Counted from the first letter of the stretch, positions 26,473-36,293 are shown. The stretch: DNA of 64,000 nt from Pseudarthrobacter sulfonivorans (GCF_014712225.1 NZ_JACXBW010000009.1:170297-234296); one strand, 5' to 3'. The notes: generated from the letters alone by a model not told the origin. Numbers and translations: made by a program.

Positions 26473-27459
26473 TCAGGGCGTCCGCAGCGTCCGGCCGCCG
26501 TAGTGCTGGGCCAGCTTCGCCAGACCTTCGTCGAGTGAGACGGCCGGAGTCCAGTCAAGGAGCTCGCGGGTCTCACGCTGATCGAACCAGTGGGCGGTGG
26601 AGAGCTGCTCGGCGAGGAACCTGGTCATCGGCGGCTCGTCCTCCCTGGCGGCACGGATCCAGACTTTCTCCACCACCGATCCCGCCGCACGGGCAAGCCT
26701 GCCCGGCACCCGCCACGATGGCGCCGGCACGCCGCCTGCGGCACAGATGCCGGCCAGCAGCTCACCAACCGGGCGGGGCTCGCCGTTGCTGACCACGAGC
26801 GCCCGGCCATGGACGTGCTCCATGCGGTGCAGCCCGGCGACGATGGCCGAGGCGGCATTCTCCACATAGGTGGTGTCGATCAGGGCGGCACCGGCGTCGA
26901 GCAGCGGCAGGCGGCCGCGGGCGGCACGCTCCAGCACCCGTTCCACTAACTGGGTGTCCCCGGGGCCCCAGACGACGTGCGGGCGCACCGCCGCGACCCG
27001 GAATTCCGGTGAGTCGGCAGCCAGCGCCAGCAGTTCGGCCGCCGCTTTCGTGCGGGAGTAGTCCCCGTGTGCGCGGGCCGGGTCTGCCGGCTCGGCGCCC
27101 AGTCCGGCGATGGCGGCCCCGGAGTTGGCCACGGACGGGGAGGAGACGAACACCAGGTCCCGCACGCCTGCCCCGCGGGCGGCACGCAGCAGGCGGCGTG
27201 TCCCTTCAATATTCACGTCATCGAAGTCAGCGGCGTGGCCGGTGAAGGAGACTTTCGCCGCCAGATGGATGACGCCCTCGGCGCCGGCAACGGCGCGGCG
27301 GACGGCGTCGTCGTCGGTAATGGACCCCGAAAGGTCCGTGGCGCCGTCGACCCCTGCAGCACGGCGCTGGAACGTCGTGACGGCGTGGCCCTGCCGCACC
27401 AGCAACCGGGCCACCTCACGGCCGAGCAGGCCGCTGGCGCCGGTGACGAGAATCCTCAC
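26473..27459 (-). CDS. oleD: OleD: 2-alkyl-3-ketoalkanoate reductase
   Basis: NADPH-dependent short-chain dehydrogenase that reduces the OleA product to a 2-alkyl-3-hydroxyalkanoate in long-chain olefin synthesis. The 328 residues start with VRILVTGASGLLGREV (cofactor loop), and the active-site YxxxK is in GDYSRTKAAAE. The GTG at 27459 overlaps the oleBC stop as GTGA, which fixes the start over a longer out-of-context extension. Last gene of the oleA-oleBC-oleD operon. The family is extended SDR, and assignment as OleD rests mainly on the neighbours. Confidence 0.88.
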   Translation of the reverse strand: MRILVTGASGLLGREVARLLVRQGHAVTTFQRRAAGVDGATDLSGSITDDDAVRRAVAGAEGVIHLAAKVSFTGHAADFDDVNIEGTRRLLRAARGAGVRDLVFVSSPSVANSGAAIAGLGAEPADPARAHGDYSRTKAAAELLALAADSPEFRVAAVRPHVVWGPGDTQLVERVLERAARGRLPLLDAGAALIDTTYVENAASAIVAGLHRMEHVHGRALVVSNGEPRPVGELLAGICAAGGVPAPSWRVPGRLARAAGSVVEKVWIRAAREDEPPMTRFLAEQLSTAHWFDQRETRELLDWTPAVSLDEGLAKLAQHYGGRTLRTP

Positions 27460-30170
27460 GGCGTGCCCGGACGGCCGCCGGCCAGAACGCGGGACGCCCA
27501 CCGCGACAGGCGGGTCCTGTCGATCTTGGCGTTGTGGCGGATGTCGGTCGGCTGGGCGGGGACAGCGAGCACGGCAGAGACGCTGACTCCGGCCAGGCGC
27601 GCCGCGGTCCGTACACGCCCCGCCAGTTGCGGTGCGGCAGGACCGGCCCGGCGCGCGGGAGGCACGGTCTCAACGACGGCGATGACGGCCTGCGTGCCGG
27701 CGGGACCGACCCCCACGACCGCGGCCAGTCCGACGTCGTCCAGGCGTTCGATGGCCTGCTCGGCGCCCACGGGTGTCACCACGGAACCCGGCGCCGTCAC
27801 GACGTGCGCAAGGCGTCCCTCAACCCAGAGCCGGCCCGCGGCGTCAAAGTGCCCGACGTCGCCCGTGCGGTGCCATCCGGCACTGCGGACGCTCTCCCGC
27901 TGGGTCAGCCAGAGCCTGTCGTAGGCTTCCTTCACATGGGGGGCGCTGACGAGGATTTCGCCGGTCACCCCCGCTTCGGTGACGGGGTGGTTCCCCGGGG
28001 CGGTCCCGTTTGCGGCGAGGGGGATAAGGGCTACGCGCGCGCCGTGCACGGGCAGGCCCACACACACGCCGTTGCCGGCCCCGGCCATGGTTCCGGCGTC
28101 GGCGTCCGCCTGCGCAGTGCGGATCTGTTCGAGGCTGATGTCGGTGACCGGCAGCGCTTCGGTCATCCCGTAAGGCGTATGCAGGGAAGCCCGTGGCAGC
28201 AGCCGCTGCACTTCTGTGAGGAGCGGCTCCGGCACGGGCGCGCCGGCGGAGAGCAGCAGCTCCACGCGCTCCAGGGCCTCGTGCCCGGCACGGCGCAGGC
28301 CGTCCTTGGTGCTGAGCACGTTGCGCAGCGCCGCCGGCGAGGCGAAGACTACCGTGGCATCAACGGCCGCGGCCGCGTCTGCCAACGCGCTGGCCGTCAG
28401 GGTGCGGGGCGCGGTGACATCCATGGCGGGCGTCACCGAAACGGCTCCGAGCGCCGGACCCAGGAGGGCAAACGGCGCGAAGCCGGCAACCAGGCGTGCG
28501 CCGGGACGGATCCCCAGCGTCGCCGCCAGGGTGTCCCGCATCGCGACCAACTGGCGGTGGGTGTAGAGCACGCCTTTGGCGGGGCCGGTGGAGCCGGAGG
28601 TGAAGAGCACGGCTGCGGGCGCGTCGGGGCCAAGAGCCGCGTCCGGAGCGGCCTCCAGCGCGTTCGACGGCGGTACCTCGCTGACGCTGTCCCCGCCGCG
28701 GGCGAGCGCGGCGAGGGAGGTCTCCACGCCGAGGAGGCGGCGACGGGCCGCCGGCAGCTCCCGCACACTGATGCGCCGGCCCGGCCAGCCGAGCACCGAG
28801 GCAGCCGCCAGAGCCTTGTCGATGCCGATCAGGAAATCCGGGGCGGCGCCCTTCACGGCACGGCTCAGGCCGCGCGTTCCGAGGCCCGCGTCGGCTACGA
28901 CCACCACCGCACCGATCCGCAGGCAGGCGTAGAGCACCACGGTCAGGTCCACACCGGGCGGAACCATCAGGCTCACCCTGTTGCCGGGCCTAACGCCGAC
29001 GTCGAGCAGGCCCGCCGCAAGGGCGGCAATGCAGTGTTCCAACTCCCGCCAGCTGAGCGAACGGGAGACACTCCCGCCGGCGGCCATTTCCGCGACGGCG
29101 GTGTCCCCGCCGTCGGGTCCTGCTGCCAGCTCGGTGAGCTGCGCCCAGAGGGGCGGAGCGCCGGTGCCTGGCTGGCGCCTCCCGGCGCCGTCGGGGGCGC
29201 CTGTCATGACGTCCGTCAGGTGAACGCCGGATGCGGTGTCCCGGCCGCGCCCGGCCAGCCATTCGAAAACGGGGGCGGCGATGTCCCGGTCTTCGGCAAC
29301 GAGATGGCCTGCACCCTCGAAGCGGTGAACCTCCGCATGAGGCAACCGGCCGATGAGGTCCTTGAGGTAGCGGTCGGAAAAGATCGGGTCCCGCGGCCCC
29401 CACAGCATCAGGGCCGGAACCGTCAGCCCGCGCAGCCCTTCGGCGACGCGACTGAGTGCCGGGTAGCTTGGATGGGACGGGTCTGCCGGAATGTCGGCGA
29501 CAAAGTTTCCCACGCCCGCGCGCCGGCCGGCGCCGCGGTAGGGGGCCATAAAGGCGCTGCGTATGTCCGCGGCGAGCGGCGGGTGGGCCAGGGAATGAGT
29601 CACCCGCAGGAACGCGTCCGACGTCGTTGTTCCCCAGCGGTGTATGGCGGGGTGCAGGGCCAACCGCAGCGCCGGCGGGATGGGAGAACCGGCGGGCTGG
29701 TGGACGGCCGTATTGGTCAGCACCACTCCGGCGAGCTGGTCCTGGTGTGCCAGGGCCCAGCCGAGGCTGATGACGCCGCCCCAGTCGTGGCCGACCGTGA
29801 CCACCGGCCCGTCCAGTTCGAGGGCGGCGGTAAGATCGCCCAGGTCGTTGATGCGGTCTTCCAGGCGCCGGAACGTGCCGGTGCGCTCGGAGAAGCCCAT
29901 ATCCAGCTGGTCCACGGCCACCACGCGCCACGGGTGGGCGGGATCAGCTCCGGCGGCCAGCAGGGTGCGCCAAAGGAAGGACCACGTCGGGTTGCCGTGC
30001 ACGCACAACAGGGTGCCGGCAGGAACCAGGCCGCGGCGTGCGAGCTGCGCACCGTTGTCGAGCAGGTGCCAGCTGCGGACCGCTCCGGGTGTATCCGCGG
30101 AGGAGGTGGACGTCACCTGGATTTCCCGGGACCACCCGGGGTCCACGCCGGGCCAGTCGGCGGCTACCAC
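27456..30170 (-). CDS. oleBC: OleBC fusion: beta-lactone decarboxylase and beta-lactone synthetase
   Basis: 904 residues joining two olefin enzymes. Residues about 20-310 are an alpha/beta hydrolase of the haloalkane-dehalogenase type with the aspartate nucleophile in GHDWGGV and a late histidine in GAGHLV (OleB). Residues about 340-904 are an AMP-forming ligase with the P-loop-like FTSGSTGPAKGV and a C-terminal lid (OleC). OleC closes the 2-alkyl-3-hydroxy acid to a beta-lactone, and OleB decarboxylates it to a cis-olefin. A fused OleBC is known from Micrococcus and relatives. The GTG start overlaps oleA by 7 bases. Confidence 0.92.
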   Translation of the reverse strand: MVAADWPGVDPGWSREIQVTSTSSADTPGAVRSWHLLDNGAQLARRGLVPAGTLLCVHGNPTWSFLWRTLLAAGADPAHPWRVVAVDQLDMGFSERTGTFRRLEDRINDLGDLTAALELDGPVVTVGHDWGGVISLGWALAHQDQLAGVVLTNTAVHQPAGSPIPPALRLALHPAIHRWGTTTSDAFLRVTHSLAHPPLAADIRSAFMAPYRGAGRRAGVGNFVADIPADPSHPSYPALSRVAEGLRGLTVPALMLWGPRDPIFSDRYLKDLIGRLPHAEVHRFEGAGHLVAEDRDIAAPVFEWLAGRGRDTASGVHLTDVMTGAPDGAGRRQPGTGAPPLWAQLTELAAGPDGGDTAVAEMAAGGSVSRSLSWRELEHCIAALAAGLLDVGVRPGNRVSLMVPPGVDLTVVLYACLRIGAVVVVADAGLGTRGLSRAVKGAAPDFLIGIDKALAAASVLGWPGRRISVRELPAARRRLLGVETSLAALARGGDSVSEVPPSNALEAAPDAALGPDAPAAVLFTSGSTGPAKGVLYTHRQLVAMRDTLAATLGIRPGARLVAGFAPFALLGPALGAVSVTPAMDVTAPRTLTASALADAAAAVDATVVFASPAALRNVLSTKDGLRRAGHEALERVELLLSAGAPVPEPLLTEVQRLLPRASLHTPYGMTEALPVTDISLEQIRTAQADADAGTMAGAGNGVCVGLPVHGARVALIPLAANGTAPGNHPVTEAGVTGEILVSAPHVKEAYDRLWLTQRESVRSAGWHRTGDVGHFDAAGRLWVEGRLAHVVTAPGSVVTPVGAEQAIERLDDVGLAAVVGVGPAGTQAVIAVVETVPPARRAGPAAPQLAGRVRTAARLAGVSVSAVLAVPAQPTDIRHNAKIDRTRLSRWASRVLAGGRPGTP

Positions 30171-31186
30171 TCGATTTCCAACAAGGCGGTGTTAAGGCCG
30201 GAACCGACGCCCATGCAGAGTACCCGGTCCCCGGTTCCGAGGGTCTGGGCTTCGGCGGCAAGGGTCATGGGGAGTGAGGCCGGGCCCACGTTGCCCCAGT
30301 GGGGGAACGTGATGGGAACCTTTTCCGGATCCAGGCCGATGGCGTCGATGATGGCCTGCGTGTAGGCGTTGCTCACCTGATGCGTGACATAGCGGTCCAT
30401 CGCCGCCCAGTCCCACTCCGGCTGGGCCTCGTGCCAGGCGTCCACTACCAACTGCAGGCCGCCATCAAGCAGGCCTTTGGTGTCGGTGGCCATGCCGTCG
30501 ATGCCGCCCACGCACAGCTCATGGTGCTCGGTACCGGCGCGCATCACGCCCCCGATGATCCGGTGGGCCCCTGGGTGCTGGTCCGCCGGGCCCAGAACTG
30601 CTGCGGCGGCCCCCGAACCCAGGGTGAGCGTGGCGAACTCACGGCCAAAGTCCTCGCGGGTGGTCTCCGGCCGCTGCAGCCGGGCCAGGGTGGCCTCCTG
30701 CGTGGCCTGGGCGTCTTCACCGTTAACGATCATCGCGTACTTGATCTGGCCGGAGTCGATCATGTTGGCCGCCAGTGTCAGGCCGTTGACGAAGCCGAGG
30801 CATGCGTTGGCGAGGTCGAAGTTCATGGCCGACGACGGCAGGCTGAGTCCGTGATGGATCTTCACCGCTACTGACGGTTCGAGGCTGCGCCGCGTGACAG
30901 AGGTGTTGATCAGCAGACCCACCTCCGACGCTTCGACGCCGGACTCGGCCAAGGCCTTCGCGCCGGCCTCGATGGCGGCGTCGTCGAACGATGTGCCCGG
31001 CGCCCACCAGCGCCGATGGGTGATGCCCGCGACCCGTTCGAGCAGCCGTGGCGGAAACTTCAAGCGACGCAGGGTGGGGGCCAGCCGCAGGTCGAAATCG
31101 GCGGAACTGACGATCTTTGGAGCTTCGACGCTACTCACCGACAGCAATGCGGTGTTGTTGTGCCGGAATGTTGCATTCCCTGTCAA
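30164..31186 (-). CDS. oleA: OleA: thiolase-fold acyl-CoA condensing enzyme
   Basis: Head-to-head Claisen condensation of two fatty acyl-CoAs to a 2-alkyl-3-ketoacid, the first step of olefin synthesis. The 340-residue protein has the catalytic cysteine in NACLGFVNG, histidine in VTHQVSNA, asparagine in WGNVGPAS, and the glutamate-bearing SVTRRSLEPS region. The TTG at 31186 has AGGGG 7 bases upstream and gives the N-terminal strand (NTALLSVSSVEAP) expected of OleA. GTG at 31138 is an alternative, because a -35-like TTGACA coincides with the TTG. Confidence 0.92.
   Translation of the reverse strand: MTGNATFRHNNTALLSVSSVEAPKIVSSADFDLRLAPTLRRLKFPPRLLERVAGITHRRWWAPGTSFDDAAIEAGAKALAESGVEASEVGLLINTSVTRRSLEPSVAVKIHHGLSLPSSAMNFDLANACLGFVNGLTLAANMIDSGQIKYAMIVNGEDAQATQEATLARLQRPETTREDFGREFATLTLGSGAAAAVLGPADQHPGAHRIIGGVMRAGTEHHELCVGGIDGMATDTKGLLDGGLQLVVDAWHEAQPEWDWAAMDRYVTHQVSNAYTQAIIDAIGLDPEKVPITFPHWGNVGPASLPMTLAAEAQTLGTGDRVLCMGVGSGLNTALLEIEW
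31165..31179. promoter_or_regulatory. Perfect palindrome at the start of oleA
   Basis: GGAATG-ttg-CATTCC is a perfect inverted repeat lying between TTGACA (31186-31181 on the minus strand) and CACAAC (31162-31157). It could be an operator in the oleA promoter, or coding sequence for codons 3-7 of oleA if the TTG start is right. Confidence 0.35.
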
Positions 31187-31422
31187 AATTAAGCCCCTAT
31201 TCGTGTCTGCCCTGCGCTCCGGCGGCTGACCGCGCCACCGGGCACCAGCCCAAGTGCTTAACTATGCCGGGTCCGGGACAATTCCTGCACATGCAGGCGG
31301 CAGCGGCTTCGGCGTCCCCGCACGGATCTGCGCGGAAATGTCGTAGCCCCGCAGTAGATTGTAAGTAGCAGGGGCCGCCCTATACCCGTGCCCAGTCCGC
31401 CGAGCAGGAGACCCGAAACACC

Positions 31423-34400
31423 TTGCACCTCAAGAGCCTCACCGTCCGGGGATTCAAGTCGTTCGCGTCGGCCACGACGTTCGACTTCGAGCCCGGAGTC
31501 ACGGCCGTGGTGGGACCGAACGGCTCCGGGAAATCCAATGTGGTGGACGCCCTGTCCTGGGTGATGGGGGAGCAGGGGGCCAAAACGCTGCGCGGCGGCA
31601 AGATGGAGGACGTCATTTTTGCCGGGACATCCGGCCGCGCACCGCTGGGCAGGGCCCACGTCTCCCTGACCATCGACAATGCTGACGGGGCCCTGCCCAT
31701 TGAATACAGCGAAGTCACCATCTCCCGGACTTTGTTCCGCGCCGGGGGATCCGAATACGCCATCAACGGGGCCGCCTGCCGCCTGCTCGACATCCAGGAA
31801 CTGCTCTCCGATTCCGGCTTGGGCCGGGAGATGCACGTCATTGTGGGCCAGGGGCAGCTGGACAAAGTCCTGCATGCCACCCCGGAGGACCGGCGGGGTT
31901 TCATCGAGGAAGCCGCCGGCATCCTGAAACACCGCCGCCGCAAGGAAAAAACCGTGCGCAAGCTCGAGGCCATGCAGGCAAACCTGCAGCGCCTGAACGA
32001 TCTCACCGGCGAGATCCGGCGCCAGCTGACGCCGCTCGGCAAGCAGGCCGACGTGGCGCGCCGTGCCCAGCGGGTCCAGTTTGATGTCCGGGACGCGCGC
32101 GCGCGGCTGTTGGCCGATGATCTGGCCCGGGAGCGACATTCCCTGGCGCAGGACGTCGCGGATGAGGCAGCGGTGAAAGCCCGCCGGACCGCGGTGGAGG
32201 AGGAACTGGAGGCCGGGCGCCGGCAGCAGGCCGCCATGGAACAACTCGCGGCAGAGGCCACGCCCAGGCTTAACGCGGCGCGGGACACGTGGTACCGGCT
32301 GACCGCGGCGCGGGAACGCCTCCGCGCCCTTGGTTCCTTGGCCCAGGAACGCGGCCGGCTCCTGGGCGCGGTTGACGCCGAACCGTATTCGGGCAGGGAC
32401 CCGGAGCAGTTGGAGCGGCAGGCCGCCCGGGTCCGGGACGAACTGACGGAGCTCGAGCGTCACATCCTCGACCGGCGCAGCGCGCTGGAGTCCGCCACGG
32501 CCGCCAAATCCGAGGCTGAACGGGCCGCGGCTGCCGAAGATCAACGGCTCACCGCTGTCCTCCGCGCCGCAGCGGACCGCCGCGAAGGCCTCGCGAAGCT
32601 GGCCGGCCAGGTGGGTGCGGCCAGGTCGCGGGTCGAGTCCGCCCAGGCTGAACTGGGCAGGCTCCGCGAGTCACTCGCCGCAGGGCAGGACCGCCGCAGC
32701 AAGGCCCAGTCCGAGTTCACCGCCCTCGAAAGCCAGGTGGCGGGCGTTGAGGAAGGCGAGGAGACCCTCGACGCCGACTACGAGGACGCCACCACCGAAC
32801 TGGACGCCGTGGTCGGGGAGATTGCCGGTTTGACGGCCGCCGGAAGGGAAGCTGTCCGCGAACGCGATGCCCTGGTGGCCCGGCGTGATGCCCTGCAGCT
32901 TGGGCTCAACCGCAAGGACGGAGCGGCCCACGTGCTCGGCTCCGGCCTCGACGGCGTCGCAGGCACGCTCGCAGCGGCGCTCGCCGTTGAGCCGGGCTAC
33001 GAAACGGCCATCGCGGCCGCGCTCGGCGATGCTTCCGAAGCGATTGTGGTCCGGGATCCCGCGGTGGCTGCCACCGTCGTGCAGTTGCTGAAGGAGGACG
33101 ACGCCGGCCGGGCCGCCCTGCTGCTGGAATCGGCTGCACCACCGGCGCACCCCAGCCCCACGACGGCGGGTTCTTTGCCTGCTGGTGCCCACTGGGCTTT
33201 TGACCTGGTCACCGCGGGCGAGGGCCACGGGCCGGCGGTGGCGGCACTGCTGGCGGGATCCGCCATCGTCGATAGCTTTGCGGGCGCCCGCACCCTTGTC
33301 ACTGAACGGCCGGACCTGACGGCCGTGACCACGGCTGGAGACATTCTGACGGCACTGACCGTCACCGGGGGCTCCGCGAAGGCGCCGTCGCTGCTTGAGG
33401 TGCAGGCCGCCGTCGACGACGCCGAAACCCGGCTCGCCGCTGTCACGGCCGATCTCGAGCGGAACCGGTTCGCCCTCGCCGGCGCCGAAGCACGGCGCAC
33501 CAAAGCCCAAACCAGGGCCGACGCTGCCCTGGACAGGCTCCACGACTCGGACGCCCGGCTGGCGGCCGTCGCGGAACGGCTGGGGCATCTGAACTCGATC
33601 CTGCGCAGCGCCGTCGGCGAAAGCGACAGGCTGGCCGCGTCACTGGCCAAGGCTGAGGCGAATGTACGGACCGAGGAGGAGGCTCTTGCTGCCATCGCCG
33701 CCCGCCTGGCCGCGGCGCAGGAAGCCCCCGCCGAGGAGGAACCGTCCACGGAACAGCGCGATGCCCTGGCCCGGGCGGCATCGCAGGCCCGGTCCGCCGA
33801 GATGGAGGCGCGGCTGTCGCTCCGCAGCACCGAAGAACAACTGACAGCCACCCGGAACCGGGCCGTCTCGCTCGAACGCGCCGCCGCCACCGAACGCAAG
33901 GCCCGGGAAGAGGCAGCGGAGAGGGCACGCCGCCGGCGGCTCCAGGCGCGGCGCGCGGCCGCAGTATCTGCATGCGTGGAGCGGGCCATCCGCTTCGTCG
34001 ACGTGTCCGTGGACTTGGCGCGGGAGGAACGCGATCTCGCCGAAGAGAACCGGGAACAGCGGGACCGTGAACTCCAGTCGATCAGGACAGGCAATGATTC
34101 GCTCGCCCGCGAGCTGGCGGTGCTGACTGACTCGGTCCACCGGGACGAGCTGGCCCGCACACAGCACCGGGCCCGCATCGAAGCACTGGAGACACGGTCC
34201 ATCGACGAACTCGGCATCACCCCGGACGTGCTCCTGGCTGACTACGGCCCGGATGTTCCCGTGCCCGTCCCGGCGGAGGAAAAGGGCGACAAATGGGCCG
34301 CCCTCCGCACACCCGTGGATGAGGCCGGCGCGCCGATCATCGAAGGCAAGCCGTTTGTCCGGGACGAACAGGAAAAGCGCCTCCGCAAAGCCGAACGGGA

Positions 34401-35013
34401 CCTGTCCGCACTGGGTAAGGTCAACCCCCTGGCGCTGGAGGAATTTGCGGCGCTCGAGGAGCGGCACCAGTTCCTCAGCACCCAGCTCGAGGACCTCAAG
34501 TCCAGCCGCAAGGACCTGCTGGACATCATCAAGGAAGTGGACGACCGCGTCCAGCGGGTCTTTGCCGAGGCTTTCGAGGACACCCAGGCCCAGTTCGTCC
34601 GCGTTTTTGGCCGGCTCTTCCCGGGCGGCGAAGGCCGCCTGATCCTGACCCACCCGTCAGACATGCTCACCACGGGCATTGAGGTGGAGGCCCGGCCAGC
34701 CGGCAAGAAGATCAAGCGGCTCTCGCTGCTCTCCGGCGGCGAGCGGTCCCTCACCGCCGTCGCCCTGCTGGTGGCCATTTTCAAGGCCCGGCCGTCACCG
34801 TTCTACGTGATGGACGAGGTGGAGGCGGCGCTCGACGACACCAACCTCGGCCGGCTGATCACCATCTTCGAGGAACTCCGGGAATCCAGCCAGCTGATCG
34901 TGATCACCCACCAGAAGCGCACCATGGAAGTCGCCGACGCACTCTATGGCGTCACCATGCGGGGCGACGGAGTGTCCACCGTCATCAGCCAGCGGCTCGG
35001 AGCCGACGTCTAG
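31423..35013 (+). CDS. smc: Chromosome segregation protein SMC
   Basis: Condensin ATPase that compacts and separates chromosomes with ScpAB. The 1196 residues have the N-terminal ATPase half with Walker A GPNGSGKSNVVDAL, two long charged coiled-coil stretches around a hinge (about 500-650), and the C-terminal half with the ABC signature LLSGGERSLTAVAL and Walker B FYVMDEVEAALDD. The TTG at 31423 gives the standard MHLKSLTVRGFKSFA start, with AGGAG 12 bases upstream. It is divergent from oleA across 236 bases and is followed by ftsY. Confidence 0.96.
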   Translation: MHLKSLTVRGFKSFASATTFDFEPGVTAVVGPNGSGKSNVVDALSWVMGEQGAKTLRGGKMEDVIFAGTSGRAPLGRAHVSLTIDNADGALPIEYSEVTISRTLFRAGGSEYAINGAACRLLDIQELLSDSGLGREMHVIVGQGQLDKVLHATPEDRRGFIEEAAGILKHRRRKEKTVRKLEAMQANLQRLNDLTGEIRRQLTPLGKQADVARRAQRVQFDVRDARARLLADDLARERHSLAQDVADEAAVKARRTAVEEELEAGRRQQAAMEQLAAEATPRLNAARDTWYRLTAARERLRALGSLAQERGRLLGAVDAEPYSGRDPEQLERQAARVRDELTELERHILDRRSALESATAAKSEAERAAAAEDQRLTAVLRAAADRREGLAKLAGQVGAARSRVESAQAELGRLRESLAAGQDRRSKAQSEFTALESQVAGVEEGEETLDADYEDATTELDAVVGEIAGLTAAGREAVRERDALVARRDALQLGLNRKDGAAHVLGSGLDGVAGTLAAALAVEPGYETAIAAALGDASEAIVVRDPAVAATVVQLLKEDDAGRAALLLESAAPPAHPSPTTAGSLPAGAHWAFDLVTAGEGHGPAVAALLAGSAIVDSFAGARTLVTERPDLTAVTTAGDILTALTVTGGSAKAPSLLEVQAAVDDAETRLAAVTADLERNRFALAGAEARRTKAQTRADAALDRLHDSDARLAAVAERLGHLNSILRSAVGESDRLAASLAKAEANVRTEEEALAAIAARLAAAQEAPAEEEPSTEQRDALARAASQARSAEMEARLSLRSTEEQLTATRNRAVSLERAAATERKAREEAAERARRRRLQARRAAAVSACVERAIRFVDVSVDLAREERDLAEENREQRDRELQSIRTGNDSLARELAVLTDSVHRDELARTQHRARIEALETRSIDELGITPDVLLADYGPDVPVPVPAEEKGDKWAALRTPVDEAGAPIIEGKPFVRDEQEKRLRKAERDLSALGKVNPLALEEFAALEERHQFLSTQLEDLKSSRKDLLDIIKEVDDRVQRVFAEAFEDTQAQFVRVFGRLFPGGEGRLILTHPSDMLTTGIEVEARPAGKKIKRLSLLSGGERSLTAVALLVAIFKARPSPFYVMDEVEAALDDTNLGRLITIFEELRESSQLIVITHQKRTMEVADALYGVTMRGDGVSTVISQRLGADV

Positions 35014-35068
35014 AGTCACCGCAGGTGGCGGCCGCTAGCGCCTGCCGCCTTTGTGAGAAGCTAGGGGA

Positions 35069-36280
35069 GTGAATGACATCCTCCCCATTATTCTGTCCAT
35101 TGTTGCTGCCCTGGCGGTTATTGGCGGGCTGATCCCGGTCCTGATGAAGACGCGCAGGAACATCAACCAGTACCCGGGCACGCGTGACGCCAATGACCCC
35201 GTCGCCGGCGGCGGAACGCTCCTGGAGGACGCCCCCGTGGCCCCGGCGGAGCGGCAGGCGCCGGCCGGCGTCGACCTCGAAGACCTCGAAGACCTTGAAG
35301 TCACCGACGTGCCGGACGACGCGGCGGGCCTCGAAACCATCCGGGTCGAGACGCCCCTGCCGGTGGCCGGCCGCCTCACCCGCCTCCGTGAGCGCCTGGT
35401 CCGGTCCAACAACATCCTGGGCAAGGGTCTGCTTGCCCTGCTTTCCAGTGACAAGATCGACGAAAATGTCTGGGACGAAGTCGAGGAAACCCTCCTGCTG
35501 GCAGACCTGGGGACCGAACCCACAATGCAGCTGGTTGACGCCCTCCGGGAACGGGTGAAGGTCCTTGGCACCAGGACCCCCGAACAGGTCAAGGCGTTGC
35601 TCCGCGAGGAACTCATCAAGCTCGTGGATCCCACCATGGACCGCAGCCTCAACACCCAGAGGCACGGGGACAAGCCGGCCATCGTGCTGGTGGTGGGCGT
35701 CAACGGCGTGGGCAAAACCACCACGGTGGGCAAGCTCGCCCGCGTGCTTGTCGCCGAGGACAAGGACGTCCTGCTGGGCGCGGCGGACACGTTCCGCGCT
35801 GCCGCGGCCGAGCAGCTGGCCACGTGGGGACAGCGCGTGGGCGTTCCCACCGTGAAGTCCGACGTCGACGGCGCAGACCCCGCATCGGTCGCCTATGAGG
35901 CGGTCAAGGCAGGCATTGACCAGGAAGTCGACGTTGTCATGATCGACACCGCGGGCCGCCTGCAGAACAAGACCGGCCTGATGGACGAACTCGGCAAGGT
36001 CAAGCGCGTCATCGAAAAGCTGGCCGAGGTGGACGAGGTACTGCTGGTCCTGGATGCCACCACCGGCCAGAACGGCCTCAACCAGGCCCGCGTCTTTGCC
36101 GAGGTAGTGAACATCACCGGCATCGTCCTCACCAAGCTCGACGGCACCGCCAAGGGCGGCATCGTGGTTGCCATCCAGAAGTCACTTGGTGTTCCGGTCA
36201 AGCTCATCGGGCTCGGCGAGGGCGCCGATGACCTGGCTCCCTTTGACGCCGAGGGCTTTGTGGACGCCCTGCTCAACTAA
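35069..36280 (+). CDS. ftsY: Signal recognition particle receptor FtsY
   Basis: Membrane-associated GTPase that receives SRP-ribosome complexes. The 403 residues begin with a hydrophobic segment (ILPIILSIVAALAVIGGLIP) able to anchor it, then an acidic linker (to about 90), then the NG domain with G1 GVNGVGKTTTVGKL, G3 DTAGRLQ and G4 TKLDGTAKGG. The GTG is at 35069. Its partner ffh lies 5 kb downstream. The smc-ftsY order is typical of actinobacteria. Confidence 0.96.
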   Translation: MNDILPIILSIVAALAVIGGLIPVLMKTRRNINQYPGTRDANDPVAGGGTLLEDAPVAPAERQAPAGVDLEDLEDLEVTDVPDDAAGLETIRVETPLPVAGRLTRLRERLVRSNNILGKGLLALLSSDKIDENVWDEVEETLLLADLGTEPTMQLVDALRERVKVLGTRTPEQVKALLREELIKLVDPTMDRSLNTQRHGDKPAIVLVVGVNGVGKTTTVGKLARVLVAEDKDVLLGAADTFRAAAAEQLATWGQRVGVPTVKSDVDGADPASVAYEAVKAGIDQEVDVVMIDTAGRLQNKTGLMDELGKVKRVIEKLAEVDEVLLVLDATTGQNGLNQARVFAEVVNITGIVLTKLDGTAKGGIVVAIQKSLGVPVKLIGLGEGADDLAPFDAEGFVDALLN

Positions 36281-36293
36281 GGGCTGCACCATT

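Noticed and set aside
27534..30365. A 943-codon open frame on the plus strand opposite oleBC
   Set aside because: It is the high-GC antisense shadow of oleBC: composition is Gly/Arg/His-rich, no domain is recognisable, and the opposite frame has clear catalytic motifs.
17871..31422. Integrative element carrying the accessory block
   Set aside because: No transposase, integrase, tRNA or flanking direct repeats were found; composition looks like the surroundings.
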